A stretch of 64,000 nucleotides of DNA from Polynucleobacter tropicus (GCF_013307225.1 NZ_CP028942.1:310001-374000); one strand, 5' to 3'; positions 44,217 through 53,710 are shown, counted from the first letter of the stretch. Notes: generated from the letters alone by a model not told the origin. Translations and numbers: made by a program.

Positions 44217-45095
44217 ATGGAAATGCTTGCACAAATCCTCTCGAGCGGCATAGCGGTGGGGATGATCTACGCGGTCATCGCTTTCGGCTTTCAGCTCACA
44301 TTTGCTACATCTGGCACATTGAACTTCGGTCAGGGTGAAGCCTTGATGTTAGGTGCGCTTGTCGGCTTAACTTGTGTGGATACGTTTGGTATGAACTACT
44401 GGGTAATGATTCCAGTAGTGTGCTTATTCGGTATGTTGCAAGGTAGTTTCGTTGAGTTAATCGGCGTACGTCCTGCGATCAAAATTAAATCCGAGTTTGG
44501 TTGGATTATGTCGACGATTGCGCTGGGTATTATTTTCAAAAACGTCGCAGAAAATATTTGGGGTCGTGATGCATTGCCATTCCCAGCTCCGTTACCAATG
44601 GAGCCAATGAATTTCCTCGGCGCAAACATTCTTCCAATGGAAATTTTGGTTGTAGTTGGTGCTTTGGTAATGATGTTATTGGTTGAATTTTTCAACCGCA
44701 AAACAATTTACGGTAAAGCGGTTGTAGCAACTGCAAATGACCGTGATGCAGCTGGCCTCATGGGCATCAATACGAGCATGGTAATTACCTTCTCTTATGC
44801 CTTATCTTCTTTAACTGCAGCGTTTGCTGGCGTTTTGATTGCGCCGTTAACTTTGACTGGCGCAACTATGGGTGGCGCGCTTGGTTTGAAGGCATTCGCA
44901 GTGGCAATTATTGGCGGTCTTTCAAGCGGTCTTGGCATTATTGTCGGCGGCTTAATTTTAGGAATTGTGGAAACCGCAACTGGTTTCTATGTATCGACTG
45001 GCTATAAAGATGTGCCAGGTTTGATTTTGTTATTGCTTGTATTGGCATACAAACCGTCTGGTCTCTTCGGTAAATCTGCAATTAAGAAAGTTTAA
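44217..45095 (+). CDS. livH: LivH-type permease of branched-chain amino-acid ABC importer
   Basis: 292 residues with about eight membrane helices. ILSSGIAVGMIYAVIAFGFQLTFATSGTLNFGQGEALMLGA (first 45 residues) is the LivH hallmark, and ANDRDAAGLMGIN near 172 is the loop that meets the ATPase. It forms the membrane channel with the LivM part of the next protein. Three bases separate the two genes. Confidence 0.92.
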   Translation: MEMLAQILSSGIAVGMIYAVIAFGFQLTFATSGTLNFGQGEALMLGALVGLTCVDTFGMNYWVMIPVVCLFGMLQGSFVELIGVRPAIKIKSEFGWIMSTIALGIIFKNVAENIWGRDALPFPAPLPMEPMNFLGANILPMEILVVVGALVMMLLVEFFNRKTIYGKAVVATANDRDAAGLMGINTSMVITFSYALSSLTAAFAGVLIAPLTLTGATMGGALGLKAFAVAIIGGLSSGLGIIVGGLILGIVETATGFYVSTGYKDVPGLILLLLVLAYKPSGLFGKSAIKKV

Positions 45096-45097
45096 TA

Positions 45098-47023
45098 ATG
45101 AAGAAGTCTCTACTCCCTCTATTAATTGCGATTGCGGCACTCTTTTGTTTGCCCCTGTTTATTCACAACCCGTACTACATTCACTTAGTTGAAACGATTC
45201 TGATCTACACCATTCTTTTGTTTGGTTTGGATATCGTTGTAGGTTATGTAGGTCAAGTGTCATTGGGTCATGCTGCTTTGTTTGGTATTGGTTCATACAC
45301 TGCTGGCGTTTTGTATTTCCATTTCGGTTGGACCATTTGGGCAACATTGCCAGCGTCAGTTGTAGTCACATCGATCTTTGGCGGTATCTTGGCATTGCCA
45401 GCGCTGAAGGTAATCGGTCCTTACTTGGCGATGGTGACCCTTGCATTTGGAACAATCGCCCAGATTCTGATCAATGAAATGACTTGGATGACTGAAGGTC
45501 CATTGGGCATCAAGATTCCAAAGCCAGATCTCATGGGCGTTCCAATGACTAAAGCAGAGTATTTCTGGTTGGTCTTGGCGGTTTTGGTAGCGTCTTTAAT
45601 TGTTGTAGATCGCTTTGTTAAATCTCAGATTGGTCGAGCATTCGAAGCTTTGCGTGATAGTCCGATTGCCTGTGACTGTATGGGTGTTTCCGTATATCGC
45701 TTTAAGGTGATCGCATTTGTGATCAGTGCGGCTTTTGCTGGTTTGGCTGGTTGCTTATATGCTTACTCAGAGCAATACATCTCTCCAAATACCTATAACA
45801 ACGAATTAGCGGTTCTATTCTTGTTGGGCATCATCATGGGCGGTCGTAAGTCACGTTTAGGTGCTTTGATTGGTGCGGCGATTATTGTGTTATTGCCTAA
45901 GTTGCTCGATGACATCAACTTATTCCGTATCGTTGCATCGATTATTGCCATCGCCGTAGTGGCAGGTGCCGGTTTGGCTCTCTCCAAGAAAGTAACCACT
46001 CCAAGACGTGTTGCGGTTCCAATCGCTGGAGTAGTGGGCTTGGCTGCATTCTCATTCTGGCTCAACACCATCTCTGACTGGCGCTTGAGTATTTTCGGCT
46101 TCATGATCTTATTGGTGGTGTACTACTTGCAAAACGGTATCGTGGGTTTTGCTAAGAGCTTCTATCAGTCCATTACAGGTAAAGCAAAAACTACTCGTGG
46201 TGGCGAAGTTGAAGTAGTTGATGACTCTATTGACTTTATTAGTGCTGTAGGCAATCAAAACGCTGGCGCAGAACTCTTAAAAGTAGATTCTGTATTGATG
46301 CAGTTCGGCGGTCTGAAAGCGCTGAACAATGTTAATCTCAGTATTAAGCGCGGCACGATTCATGGCTTGATTGGTCCTAACGGCTCAGGTAAAAGCACCA
46401 TGATGAACGTGTTGACCGGTATTTATGTGCCGACTGCAGGTAACGTTTTATATGCTGGTGAGAGCGTTGTTGGCAAGACTTCTTCTGACATCGCTTTATC
46501 TGGTATTGCGCGTACTTTCCAAAACGTACAGTTGTTTGGTGAGATGACTGCCATTCAGAATATTTTGGTTGGTTTGCATCACACCTTCAAGTCCAATATG
46601 TTTGAAGTGGCATTAAACCTGCCACGTTACAAGCGTGAGTCTGCTGAAGCGCATGCTCGTGCGATGGCCTTATTAAAGTTTGTTGGCTTGGGTGATTTGG
46701 CTAATGAAGAAGCGCGTAACTTGCCATACGGTAAGCAGCGTTTACTGGAAATTGCTCGTGCATTGGCGCTCGACCCAGAGTTGCTCCTTTTGGACGAACC
46801 AGCAGCAGGCTTAACAGCTCCGGACATCAAAGAGCTCTTGCGTATTATTCGCAAGATTCGCGATAACGGCATTACCTTCATCTTGATTGAGCATCACATG
46901 GATGTGGTGATGTCAGTCTGCGATACCGTTTCTGTATTGGACTTCGGTCAGAAGATCGCGGAAGGTAAGCCGGCTGAAGTTCAGGCAGACGAGAAGGTGA
47001 TTCATGCCTACTTGGGTACTTAA
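45098..47023 (+). CDS. LivM permease fused to LivG ATPase
   Basis: 641 residues combining two subunits usually made separately. Residues 1-350: LivM membrane domain with LDIVVGYVGQVSLGHAALFGIGSY near 45 and ALRDSPIACDCMGV near 190, followed by two extra helices and a linker. Residues about 390-641: ATPase with Walker A GPNGSGKSTMMN near 425, FQNVQLFGEMT (Q-loop), LPYGKQRLLEIARAL (signature region; Tyr-Gly replaces Ser-Gly-Gly as in LivG) and LLLLDEPAAGL near 560, plus IEHHMDVVM. One polypeptide therefore couples channel and motor. Confidence 0.93.
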   Translation: MKKSLLPLLIAIAALFCLPLFIHNPYYIHLVETILIYTILLFGLDIVVGYVGQVSLGHAALFGIGSYTAGVLYFHFGWTIWATLPASVVVTSIFGGILALPALKVIGPYLAMVTLAFGTIAQILINEMTWMTEGPLGIKIPKPDLMGVPMTKAEYFWLVLAVLVASLIVVDRFVKSQIGRAFEALRDSPIACDCMGVSVYRFKVIAFVISAAFAGLAGCLYAYSEQYISPNTYNNELAVLFLLGIIMGGRKSRLGALIGAAIIVLLPKLLDDINLFRIVASIIAIAVVAGAGLALSKKVTTPRRVAVPIAGVVGLAAFSFWLNTISDWRLSIFGFMILLVVYYLQNGIVGFAKSFYQSITGKAKTTRGGEVEVVDDSIDFISAVGNQNAGAELLKVDSVLMQFGGLKALNNVNLSIKRGTIHGLIGPNGSGKSTMMNVLTGIYVPTAGNVLYAGESVVGKTSSDIALSGIARTFQNVQLFGEMTAIQNILVGLHHTFKSNMFEVALNLPRYKRESAEAHARAMALLKFVGLGDLANEEARNLPYGKQRLLEIARALALDPELLLLDEPAAGLTAPDIKELLRIIRKIRDNGITFILIEHHMDVVMSVCDTVSVLDFGQKIAEGKPAEVQADEKVIHAYLGT

Positions 47024-47053
47024 TCACTAGAACAATATTGAACGGTAAATACC

Positions 47054-47782
47054 ATGTTATCTATTAAGAATCTTGAAGCAGGCTACGGAAAAGTTAAAGT
47101 TCTCCACGGCATCAATATTGATGTGCCTAAGGGGCAAGTGATTACTTTGATTGGTTCAAACGGCGCCGGCAAAACGACAACCATGCGTGCTATCACTGGC
47201 ATGATCAAACCAACCGCTGGTGAAGTTAGCTTGGGTGGTGAAAAAATTGATGGTTACGACTCTCATAAAATCGCTCGCTTAGGTTTAGCGCATAGCCCAG
47301 AGGGTCGCCGCGTGTTTACAACGATGTCAGTCACTGACAATTTGTTGCTTGGCGCGTTTCCACGTTTTACAGGAAGCCGTCCAAAGGGCGATATTAAAAA
47401 CGATCTAGAAAAAGCGCTAGAAATGTTCCCTCGCCTGAAAGAGCGTCGCAACCAATTGGCTGGTACTTTATCTGGTGGTGAGCAGCAGATGTTGGCAATG
47501 GCTCGCGCGGTCATGTTGAACCCAGAAATCATTCTCTTGGATGAGCCTTCAATGGGTCTTGCGCCAATCTTGGTGGAAGAGGTTTTCAAAATCATTTCGA
47601 ATTTAAAGTCTCAAGGCGTAACCATGTTGTTGGTTGAGCAGTTTGCTGCAGCAGCATTAAACGTTGCTGACTATGGCTATGTATTAGAGAACGGCAAAAT
47701 TGCGACCCATGGTCCAGCAGCCAAACTCAAAGATGATCCTGCTGTGAAAGCGGCTTACTTGGGTGGAGCAGGTGGCCACTAA
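47054..47782 (+). CDS. livF: LivF ATPase of branched-chain amino-acid ABC importer
   Basis: 242 residues. Walker A GSNGAGKTTTMR near residue 33, LSGGEQQMLAMARAV near 139, Walker B ILLDEPSMGLAP near 158, and VEQFAAAALN near 193 (LivF-type H-loop with Gln). It pairs with the LivG half of the fused protein to power uptake. Last gene of the transporter operon; a strong terminator follows. Confidence 0.95.
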   Translation: MLSIKNLEAGYGKVKVLHGINIDVPKGQVITLIGSNGAGKTTTMRAITGMIKPTAGEVSLGGEKIDGYDSHKIARLGLAHSPEGRRVFTTMSVTDNLLLGAFPRFTGSRPKGDIKNDLEKALEMFPRLKERRNQLAGTLSGGEQQMLAMARAVMLNPEIILLDEPSMGLAPILVEEVFKIISNLKSQGVTMLLVEQFAAAALNVADYGYVLENGKIATHGPAAKLKDDPAVKAAYLGGAGGH

Positions 47783-47814
47783 GTTGTAGCTAGTTGTAGC
47801 ATCTAATCAGTAAT

Positions 47815-47842
47815 AAAAAAGCCCTTGAAAAAGGGCTTTTTT
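47815..47842. terminator. Strong bidirectional terminator
   Basis: AAAAAAGCCCTT (47815-47826), GAAA tetraloop, AAGGGCTTTTTT (47831-47842). It serves livF and the convergent outer-membrane protein gene. Confidence 0.93.
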
Positions 47843-47864
47843 ATTACTAGTTTCCAATGATTTA

Positions 47865-48779
47865 TTAATTCAGAGGAAAGCCTACCTTCAGAATGTATTC
47901 ATTAACGGTGTGGCTATCCCAAACTCGTGCGTTGGAGCATTCCGCCTCACCTCCACCCATGCAGGTGCCACCAGCTAACTGATAGCGCCATGCGCCTGTG
48001 ACCCACCAGTCTTTGGCTGCATAGTGCAAATTGGGCCCTACAAAAGTAGCGCGCTGCACTTGATTGCGTAAGTTGAGCTCAGAATAGTCGTTATGAAATC
48101 GCGCCTCTACTCCTGCTGACCATTTCGGGGCAAATCGATAACTTGCACCAACCAGAATATCGAGCATGGATTCTGGAACATTGCCATTCTCAATAAACTT
48201 GAGGCGCTCATTCGCTACTACGATATTGCTGGCAACAACTAAGCGGTCATCAATAAAGTTAGATTGAAGTAAGAGACGTGCCTCGATCTCATCTTTATTT
48301 TTTCCCCAGCTAGGTTCAAGGTAGAGACCCACACCAACCGGTGAAGTGACTGGGTTGGTAATTCGATAGATTGCCTCTAGAGATCCGCCTTCAATACCAC
48401 TCTTTCTATAGGCTGTGGAAGGGTCATGCGAGGAAGGAACACCGTAGCCACCCGTACAAGAAGCTGCGCCATCGCATGCCTCGGGATTGGTGTAGTTTTG
48501 ATTGGCGCTGGTGTAATAGGAATTAATGTAGCCAGCAACTTGCAAATCATTTGTGAGGCCGTACTCTAATTCTGTTCTGGCGGTCCAGGCATCATAAGAC
48601 CCTGCGGCTTGTTGTTGATTGAGCTGTAAACGTTGTTCGAATTCTAGAGTTCCTTTAGGCTGTAAATCGAGTGTGTAGATCCAGCCAAATACGCCTTCAC
48701 CTGCATTTGCAAATGAGAAATGTAAGGCGGCGGCAAGAAAAAGGCTGAAGGCGAATAGTCTTTTGATGGTAAGTTTCAT
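47865..48779 (-). CDS. Outer-membrane beta-barrel-like protein, unknown function (DUF6662-like)
   Basis: 304 residues with signal peptide (cleavage after SFANA, about residue 26). After GEGVFGWIYTLDLQPKGTLEFEQ come alternating hydrophobic strands and many Tyr/Trp/Asn, ending with aromatic-flanked KVGFPLN, as expected of a barrel. Two Cys pairs (CDGAASC, about 102-109; CMGGGEAEC, about 278-286) may form disulfides. I believe it belongs to an uncharacterised outer-membrane family. A Fur-like box 82-96 bases upstream suggests iron control. Confidence 0.75.
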   Translation of the reverse strand: MKLTIKRLFAFSLFLAAALHFSFANAGEGVFGWIYTLDLQPKGTLEFEQRLQLNQQQAAGSYDAWTARTELEYGLTNDLQVAGYINSYYTSANQNYTNPEACDGAASCTGGYGVPSSHDPSTAYRKSGIEGGSLEAIYRITNPVTSPVGVGLYLEPSWGKNKDEIEARLLLQSNFIDDRLVVASNIVVANERLKFIENGNVPESMLDILVGASYRFAPKWSAGVEARFHNDYSELNLRNQVQRATFVGPNLHYAAKDWWVTGAWRYQLAGGTCMGGGEAECSNARVWDSHTVNEYILKVGFPLN

Positions 48780-48860
48780 GGATGATCGTCATCTTTTTGA
48801 GAGTTGATTGAAAGTGATCGAATGGGTAATTCGAATCGGTTTCCAATATAGCAAATCAAA

Positions 48861-48875
48861 TAAGAATGATTCTCA
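48861..48875 (-). promoter_or_regulatory. Putative Fur box
   Basis: TAAGAAT-G-ATTCTCA, a 7-1-7 near-palindrome with six of seven matching pairs, close to the TGAGAAT-N-ATTCTCA form of the Fur site. It lies upstream of the outer-membrane protein gene. Confidence 0.5.
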
Positions 48876-49005
48876 AATAGGTATAAGACCATTACTCAAT
48901 AAATGGCTACTTGAGTGTGGGATTAGGTTTGAAAGATAAGCACTCATACGCTGTTCATTTGGCGCTTATCTGCCGTTTATTTCTTATGGCTTGTAAGATG
49001 CGTAT

Positions 49006-49251
49006 ATGGATTCACAAGCATTAGAAAAATTAGTTTTAATGAAAATGCCATTTGGTAAGCATGCAGGTCGGGCTATTGCAGATTTGCCGGGCAATTACTT
49101 GGCATGGTTCGCGCGTGAAGGATTTCCGAAGGGCGAACTAGGTGAATTGCTTGAGTTGATGCACACGCTTGATCACAATGGCTTACGTGGGCTCTTGGCG
49201 CCTATTCAGCGGTCACATAAAGCACAAAAAACATACAGCGTACGAGATTAA
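49006..49251 (+). CDS. DUF3820 family protein
   Basis: 81 residues. MPFGKHAGRAIADLPGNYLAWFAREGFPKGELGELL (about 13-48) is the core of DUF3820, a small basic domain also found next to exonuclease modules. Function is unproven; nucleic-acid binding has been suggested for related proteins. Its TAA shares the palindrome TTAA (49248-49251) with the stop of the convergent nuclease gene. Confidence 0.82.
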   Translation: MDSQALEKLVLMKMPFGKHAGRAIADLPGNYLAWFAREGFPKGELGELLELMHTLDHNGLRGLLAPIQRSHKAQKTYSVRD

Positions 49252-50324
49252 TTTACTTTTGATCGAACGATGACAGTTACGCGCTTGCGCTCGTAAGTGA
49301 CGCCAGGAGTATCTGGTGGACTGCTTTGGCTGAGTTCAATTACCACCTGGGTTTGTGACTGGAGCTGGCTGGTAATCTGTTTTGCAAGCTCGACATTCTG
49401 ATCATATTGAATCTGAACACTAGCAACTTTGCCCGTTTTGATGCTATTAAGAATAGCGTTCACCTTCTCAGCCGAATAAGTATCGAAAAATACGGGATAC
49501 CAGCCTCCCACTAAGCCAGCATTCTGCACGGTCTTTTTGGAATCAGGCTTGGTTGGAGTTGATTCAGATTGAATTGGTAAATGAAAGTCGATGCCTGTTT
49601 TGGTTACCAATTCCGCATATGAAATCAGCGGGGTCATTAAGGCGTCATTAGTATTTTCAATCCAATAAGCCCACGCAGAATTTTTGCTGGGGTCATAAAC
49701 CAACTTATACAAATGACTTGGTATCGTGACATGACCTCTGCCGATACTTCCCTGATTTCCAGTTGAGCCGGTAAACACATAAACATCTCCCGTAGCTCTT
49801 TTGGCGTAATGTCTGGTTGGTTCTTCAATATTCTTAGCCCAGATGCCCTGATTATTTTGTCTGGCCTGGGGCATCATATTGGCCAAGGAAAATGATTGGG
49901 CCATTGCCCTTTCATTACTCATATCGCCTGCAGGCGCATTGTGGCCCCGGTCATAGCCACTACCTCGATAGTCTGAGAGATGAGCTCTCTCTGAGAATGG
50001 AAGCCTAGCTTCTTCATAAAACTGGTTACTTCTTCGAGGGTGTGGCGCCAACAACTGATCTCGATTGAGTTTCTCAACAACATAGATCGGCTTTTTATCT
50101 TGTGGGGAGTAGTAAACCGCGAAGCTATCAAAACAGAGATCTCGCCCTACCAGAGGGCTTGTGGGGATACGCTGGTCTGGAAATAGGTTTTTGCACTCAT
50201 CAAAAAGGGCTAAAGCGCTTAAGGGGGTCGCCAAGTACCCAATTAAGGTAATCAGGCTTACTAAGCGAAAAAGCTGGAGTAAGGGGGCTCTATAGGATAG
50301 TTTGTGATCCCAGTTCATGACCAT
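49248..50324 (-). CDS. Secreted DNA/RNA non-specific endonuclease (NucA family)
   Basis: About 358 residues from ATG 50324 (AAGG nine bases upstream); ATG 50318 and 50360 are alternatives. A hydrophobic stretch at residues about 16-38 is a signal peptide or anchor. The active site GYDRGHNAPAGDMSNERAM near 125 holds the DRGH catalytic His, and FSLANMMPQARQNNQGIWAKNIE near 147 has the Mg2+-binding Asn. It should degrade DNA and RNA outside the cytoplasm, perhaps for nutrient scavenging. The C-terminal 120 residues go beyond the nuclease core and are not recognised. Confidence 0.88.
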   Translation of the reverse strand: MVMNWDHKLSYRAPLLQLFRLVSLITLIGYLATPLSALALFDECKNLFPDQRIPTSPLVGRDLCFDSFAVYYSPQDKKPIYVVEKLNRDQLLAPHPRRSNQFYEEARLPFSERAHLSDYRGSGYDRGHNAPAGDMSNERAMAQSFSLANMMPQARQNNQGIWAKNIEEPTRHYAKRATGDVYVFTGSTGNQGSIGRGHVTIPSHLYKLVYDPSKNSAWAYWIENTNDALMTPLISYAELVTKTGIDFHLPIQSESTPTKPDSKKTVQNAGLVGGWYPVFFDTYSAEKVNAILNSIKTGKVASVQIQYDQNVELAKQITSQLQSQTQVVIELSQSSPPDTPGVTYERKRVTVIVRSKVN

Positions 50325-50360
50325 CAGTGTAGGCCTTTGGCCAAAAACCAGCCTTGGCAT

Positions 50361-50814
50361 TCGCCCAAAGGCTAGTACAAATTTTTGAGCTTTCTAGCTT
50401 GATACCTACAATTTTGCCTCCATATATAACTGTGCAATAGTGCTTTGCAGCAATATAGCTTGGATACTACTGGTAGAAAATACTGAGGGCTTCAATACTA
50501 GATGTATGGTTTTTGTCAGTAATTTTTGATTTCAAATTGCAAAAAAGTCTGAAATTTGGAAATTTTTTATAGAATGAAATTAGCGCTCGCTAACTTATAT
50601 AAGTAATTGATTTTTATATATTAATTGATCATTTTTAGGGCTTTACTCGAACTTGCCCCTAATATCAAAACCAAAAGTTATTGAAATATAGTTCTTTATT
50701 CTTGACTTGATATAAGATCCTTTTTAGGATGAGCCATGTTTTTAAATTATTGCGATGCAGCATAAAACAGCTTGGCATATGCCTTGAATGTTTTGGGTTG
50801 TCGCAAATCAGTAA
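50361..50814. other. 454-base intergenic region, A/T rich
   Basis: No coding potential seen. It separates the divergent nuclease and lytic transglycosylase genes and should hold both promoters. A small inverted repeat ATCCT-TTTT-AGGAT lies at 50717-50730. No tRNA or known RNA motif recognised. Confidence 0.6.
50702..50730 (+). promoter_or_regulatory. Candidate sigma-70 promoter for the lytic transglycosylase gene
   Basis: TTGACT (50702-50707), 17 bases, then TAGGAT (50725-50730), matching -35 and -10 elements at five of six and four of six positions. It would give a leader of about 75 bases. Confidence 0.4.
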
Positions 50815-51798
50815 ATGAGTAAATCTGTAACGAACAATTTGAGTGAGATGCAGGAGTCACAACCAGCTTTGCTGGCTGCAAAAGCTCTGCTTGCCCACGC
50901 CATGGCTCCGGTATACCGCGTCATCAATGGCCTACTAGTTGTTGCGGTATTTATGGTGGTCGGTCTGTGGCTCTCAGGAAATGGCACCAATGCTGGTGCT
51001 TTTGACTTGGCCCGCATTTTGGTTCCAGACGAAGCACGCCATATTGTGTGGAGTAATGGTTTTGGCATGCTCGACCAATATAAGACTAATGAATCTGTCG
51101 CCACAGCATCTGACGCTGATATTGCTACTGTGATTTATCAAAAATCTGGCCAACACGCATCAGGCTTTACAAGCGTGAAGCAACAGACCGTTGCCTTGTT
51201 GATGCCATCAGTAGCTCAAATGCAGGTGAAGTCGATCTCCCATTTGGCGGATCGCATTCCTGTGGCGAAAGTGGATCCCGAGGCCTTGGATAGTAATTTG
51301 ATGGGCTCTATTCAGAATCAGCGTGCAGTAGCCGATTTCTTTGAGAAAAAGTACAACCTCGATCGTAATAAGATTGAGGAGTATGTTTCGAACACAATCT
51401 TGATTGCTAAAGAAGTTAATCTTGATCCCATTTTGTTGCTTGCTGTGATTTCGGTTGAGTCGAATTTCAATCCAAACACAAAGAGCCACGCTGGCGCTGA
51501 AGGTCTTATGCAGGTCATGACTTCCGTACACCGTGAGAAATATGCTTTATACGGAGGTACTCAGCAAGCTGTGAAACCAGAAGTGAATATTCGGGTTGGA
51601 GCGTACATTCTGAAATACTTAATTGCTACTGCTGGTTCTTTGCGCAATGGTCTGAAATTCTATGTAGGCGCTGCCAACGTTGAAGATGATGGTGGTTATG
51701 CTGATAAGGTGTTGGCAGAGCGCAGTCGATTGATTGGTTTATGTCAAACCAAGTCTATGAATCGCCTAAGCTTGAATGGAAAGCCCCTTCGTTCTTAA
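50815..51798 (+). CDS. Lytic transglycosylase with SLT domain
   Basis: 327 residues. A membrane helix at about 42-60 anchors a periplasmic domain. The SLT core starts near residue 195: ILLAVISVESNFNPNTKSHAGAEGLMQVM, with the catalytic Glu in VESNFNP and the AEGLMQVM substrate motif. It cleaves peptidoglycan between MurNAc and GlcNAc, making 1,6-anhydro ends. The ATG has no clear ribosome site; Met12 could be the true start. A terminator follows. Confidence 0.85.
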   Translation: MSKSVTNNLSEMQESQPALLAAKALLAHAMAPVYRVINGLLVVAVFMVVGLWLSGNGTNAGAFDLARILVPDEARHIVWSNGFGMLDQYKTNESVATASDADIATVIYQKSGQHASGFTSVKQQTVALLMPSVAQMQVKSISHLADRIPVAKVDPEALDSNLMGSIQNQRAVADFFEKKYNLDRNKIEEYVSNTILIAKEVNLDPILLLAVISVESNFNPNTKSHAGAEGLMQVMTSVHREKYALYGGTQQAVKPEVNIRVGAYILKYLIATAGSLRNGLKFYVGAANVEDDGGYADKVLAERSRLIGLCQTKSMNRLSLNGKPLRS

Positions 51799-51844
51799 TC
51801 ATTCAGTTATTAAGATGTATATAGATAATGTATACATATAAACA

Positions 51845-51868
51845 AAAAGCCACCTTCGGGTGGCTTTT
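51845..51868. terminator. Bidirectional terminator with UUCG tetraloop
   Basis: AAAAGCCACC (51845-51854), TTCG, GGTGGCTTTT (51859-51868), with T-runs on both strands. It serves the transglycosylase and FKBP genes. Confidence 0.9.
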
Positions 51869-51906
51869 GTATTTTGAGGCGCACAATTGAGTTATTGAGT
51901 TCAACC

Positions 51907-52254
51907 TTAGTTGATGCCATGTAATTCGACATCAAACACCAGTGTAGCGTTAGGGGGAATAACGCCACCTGCACCACGAGCACCATAGCCCATTTCCGCT
52001 GGAATGATCAGGGTGCGTTTGCCGCCGATCTTCATGCCTGCAACACCTTGGTCCCATCCTTTGATAACGTGACCAGCGCCCAATGGGAAACTAAATAATT
52101 GTCCGCGATCGAGTGAGCTATCAAATTTTTGGCCTTTATGGTCTGGCGCATTTTCATCGTAGAGCCAGCCGGTGTAATGCACGTCAACGTGATTGCCTGC
52201 AGTAGCTTCTTTGCCATCGCCAACGACAGTATCGATTTTCTTGAGTTCAGACAT
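51907..52254 (-). CDS. FKBP-type peptidyl-prolyl cis-trans isomerase
   Basis: 115 residues, a single FKBP domain without signal peptide. [10 protein letters not shown] near residue 26, [27 protein letters not shown] (about 44-70) and [35 protein letters not shown] (C-terminal) hold the conserved pocket residues. It speeds proline isomerisation during protein folding in the cytoplasm. Confidence 0.95.
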   Translation of the reverse strand: MSELKKIDTVVGDGKEATAGNHVDVHYTGWLYDENAPDHKGQKFDSSLDRGQLFSFPLGAGHVIKGWDQGVAGMKIGGKRTLIIPAEMGYGARGAGGVIPPNATLVFDVELHGIN

Positions 52255-52315
52255 GATGTATTCCTTGGTGTGTTTCTATTGGGTGAAATGACTGGCTAGT
52301 ATAGGCTTATCAGGT

Positions 52316-53506
52316 TTAGATGGAATTGCGTTGCTGTAGGCCTAGCCAAATTAAAGCAACTGCGGTAATCGTAGCGGGAATGAGTGATCCTAAATTGAGA
52401 ATATCCCAGCCTTGAGAGGTAATGAGGGCGCCTGACCCAAAAGAGGTAAATGCCATCGTTCCGAACACAAAGAAATTAATGGCAGCTTGAGCCTTGTCTC
52501 GCTCATTGGGTTTGTAGGCTGTCATCGCTAGAGAGGTGGATCCCGTAAATAGGAAATTCCAGCCCACGCCAAGTAAAAAGAGGGCAATAAAAAATTGATG
52601 AAGATCTGTGCCGCTCAAAGCGATAAATATGCAAATGAAATTGAGACTGATGCCCAGCCCCATGATTTTGAGAGCACCAAAACGTTGAATGAGTGCGCCA
52701 GTAAAAAATCCTGGTGCGAACATGCCAATCACATGCCACTCCAGTACTAAGGCAGTATCCGAGAAAGGTAGACCGCAAATTTGCATTGCCAACGGTGTGG
52801 CTGCCATAAGGAGATTCATAACGCCGTACCCAAGCGCTGCGCCGATGACCGCTACCAAGAACACAGGCTGACGCAGAATGGAATTGAGGGGTCTGCCATC
52901 AGAGAGGGCGTGCTGGGTTTTGAATTCTTCTGGGAAGTGAATGAACTGCATCACAATAATTCCGATAAAGGCTGCAATGGATAGAGTTAGGTAGGCACCT
53001 AAGAAAGCAGTCTCAAATAGATTGCGAGTCCAAGAGGCTAGATTAGGGCCGATCACTGCACCCAAAATGCCACCAGCCAAAACCCATGAGACGGCTTTAT
53101 CTCGTTGACTTACTTCGGTGAGCTCTGCCGCTGCGAAACGATATAGTTGCCCGTTAGCGCTGTAGTAACCAGCGATGAATGTGCCAATCACTAATAGCCA
53201 GAAGTTTTTGCTGAATGCTGCATAGGCGCAAAGCAGGGCTGATAAGACTGCTACTAAAAGACCAAGCTGAAAAGAAATTTTTCGGCCAAAGTGATTTTGT
53301 GACTTTGCGACTAGGGAAGTAGAAAAAGCAGCGCCGACAACATAGCCCATGACGGGCAGGGTGGCCATCCAACTTACGGGCGCCAGACTAAAGCCAACTA
53401 GACCGTTAATAGCGATAAAAGTGACATTATTGGTCAGGAATAAGCCTTGGCAAATAATGAGCAATAAGAGGTTCTTATTTAGTAGGGGATGCTGGGTGCT
53501 GGGCAT
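52316..53506 (-). CDS. MFS transporter
   Basis: 396 residues with twelve predicted membrane helices. The loop after helix 2 reads SQNHFGRKISFQLG (about 66-80), a variant of the MFS G-x3-D-R-x-G-R-R motif. GTFIAGYYSANGQLYRFAAAELTEVSQRDKAVSWVLAGGILGAVIGP follows (about 112-158). Substrate unknown. It is divergent from icd with a 260-base gap that carries both promoters. Confidence 0.87.
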   Translation of the reverse strand: MPSTQHPLLNKNLLLLIICQGLFLTNNVTFIAINGLVGFSLAPVSWMATLPVMGYVVGAAFSTSLVAKSQNHFGRKISFQLGLLVAVLSALLCAYAAFSKNFWLLVIGTFIAGYYSANGQLYRFAAAELTEVSQRDKAVSWVLAGGILGAVIGPNLASWTRNLFETAFLGAYLTLSIAAFIGIIVMQFIHFPEEFKTQHALSDGRPLNSILRQPVFLVAVIGAALGYGVMNLLMAATPLAMQICGLPFSDTALVLEWHVIGMFAPGFFTGALIQRFGALKIMGLGISLNFICIFIALSGTDLHQFFIALFLLGVGWNFLFTGSTSLAMTAYKPNERDKAQAAINFFVFGTMAFTSFGSGALITSQGWDILNLGSLIPATITAVALIWLGLQQRNSI

Positions 53507-53710
53507 GGCATGCAGTTTACGAGGAATTGAATGTGGCTGCCGTCTCGGTGGATTCCCTTAAATTGGGCCTGATATGCGGTTTTTGGGCGAAAAACCTCAA
53601 TTTATGACAACCCCGATGATTTAAAATTGAACTCTCGCCTCATTGGCAAAAGGGTGCGTTTTAACTGTAAAACAAGCCAACTAAAAGTGCTTTGCAAAAT
53701 GCGGAATATG

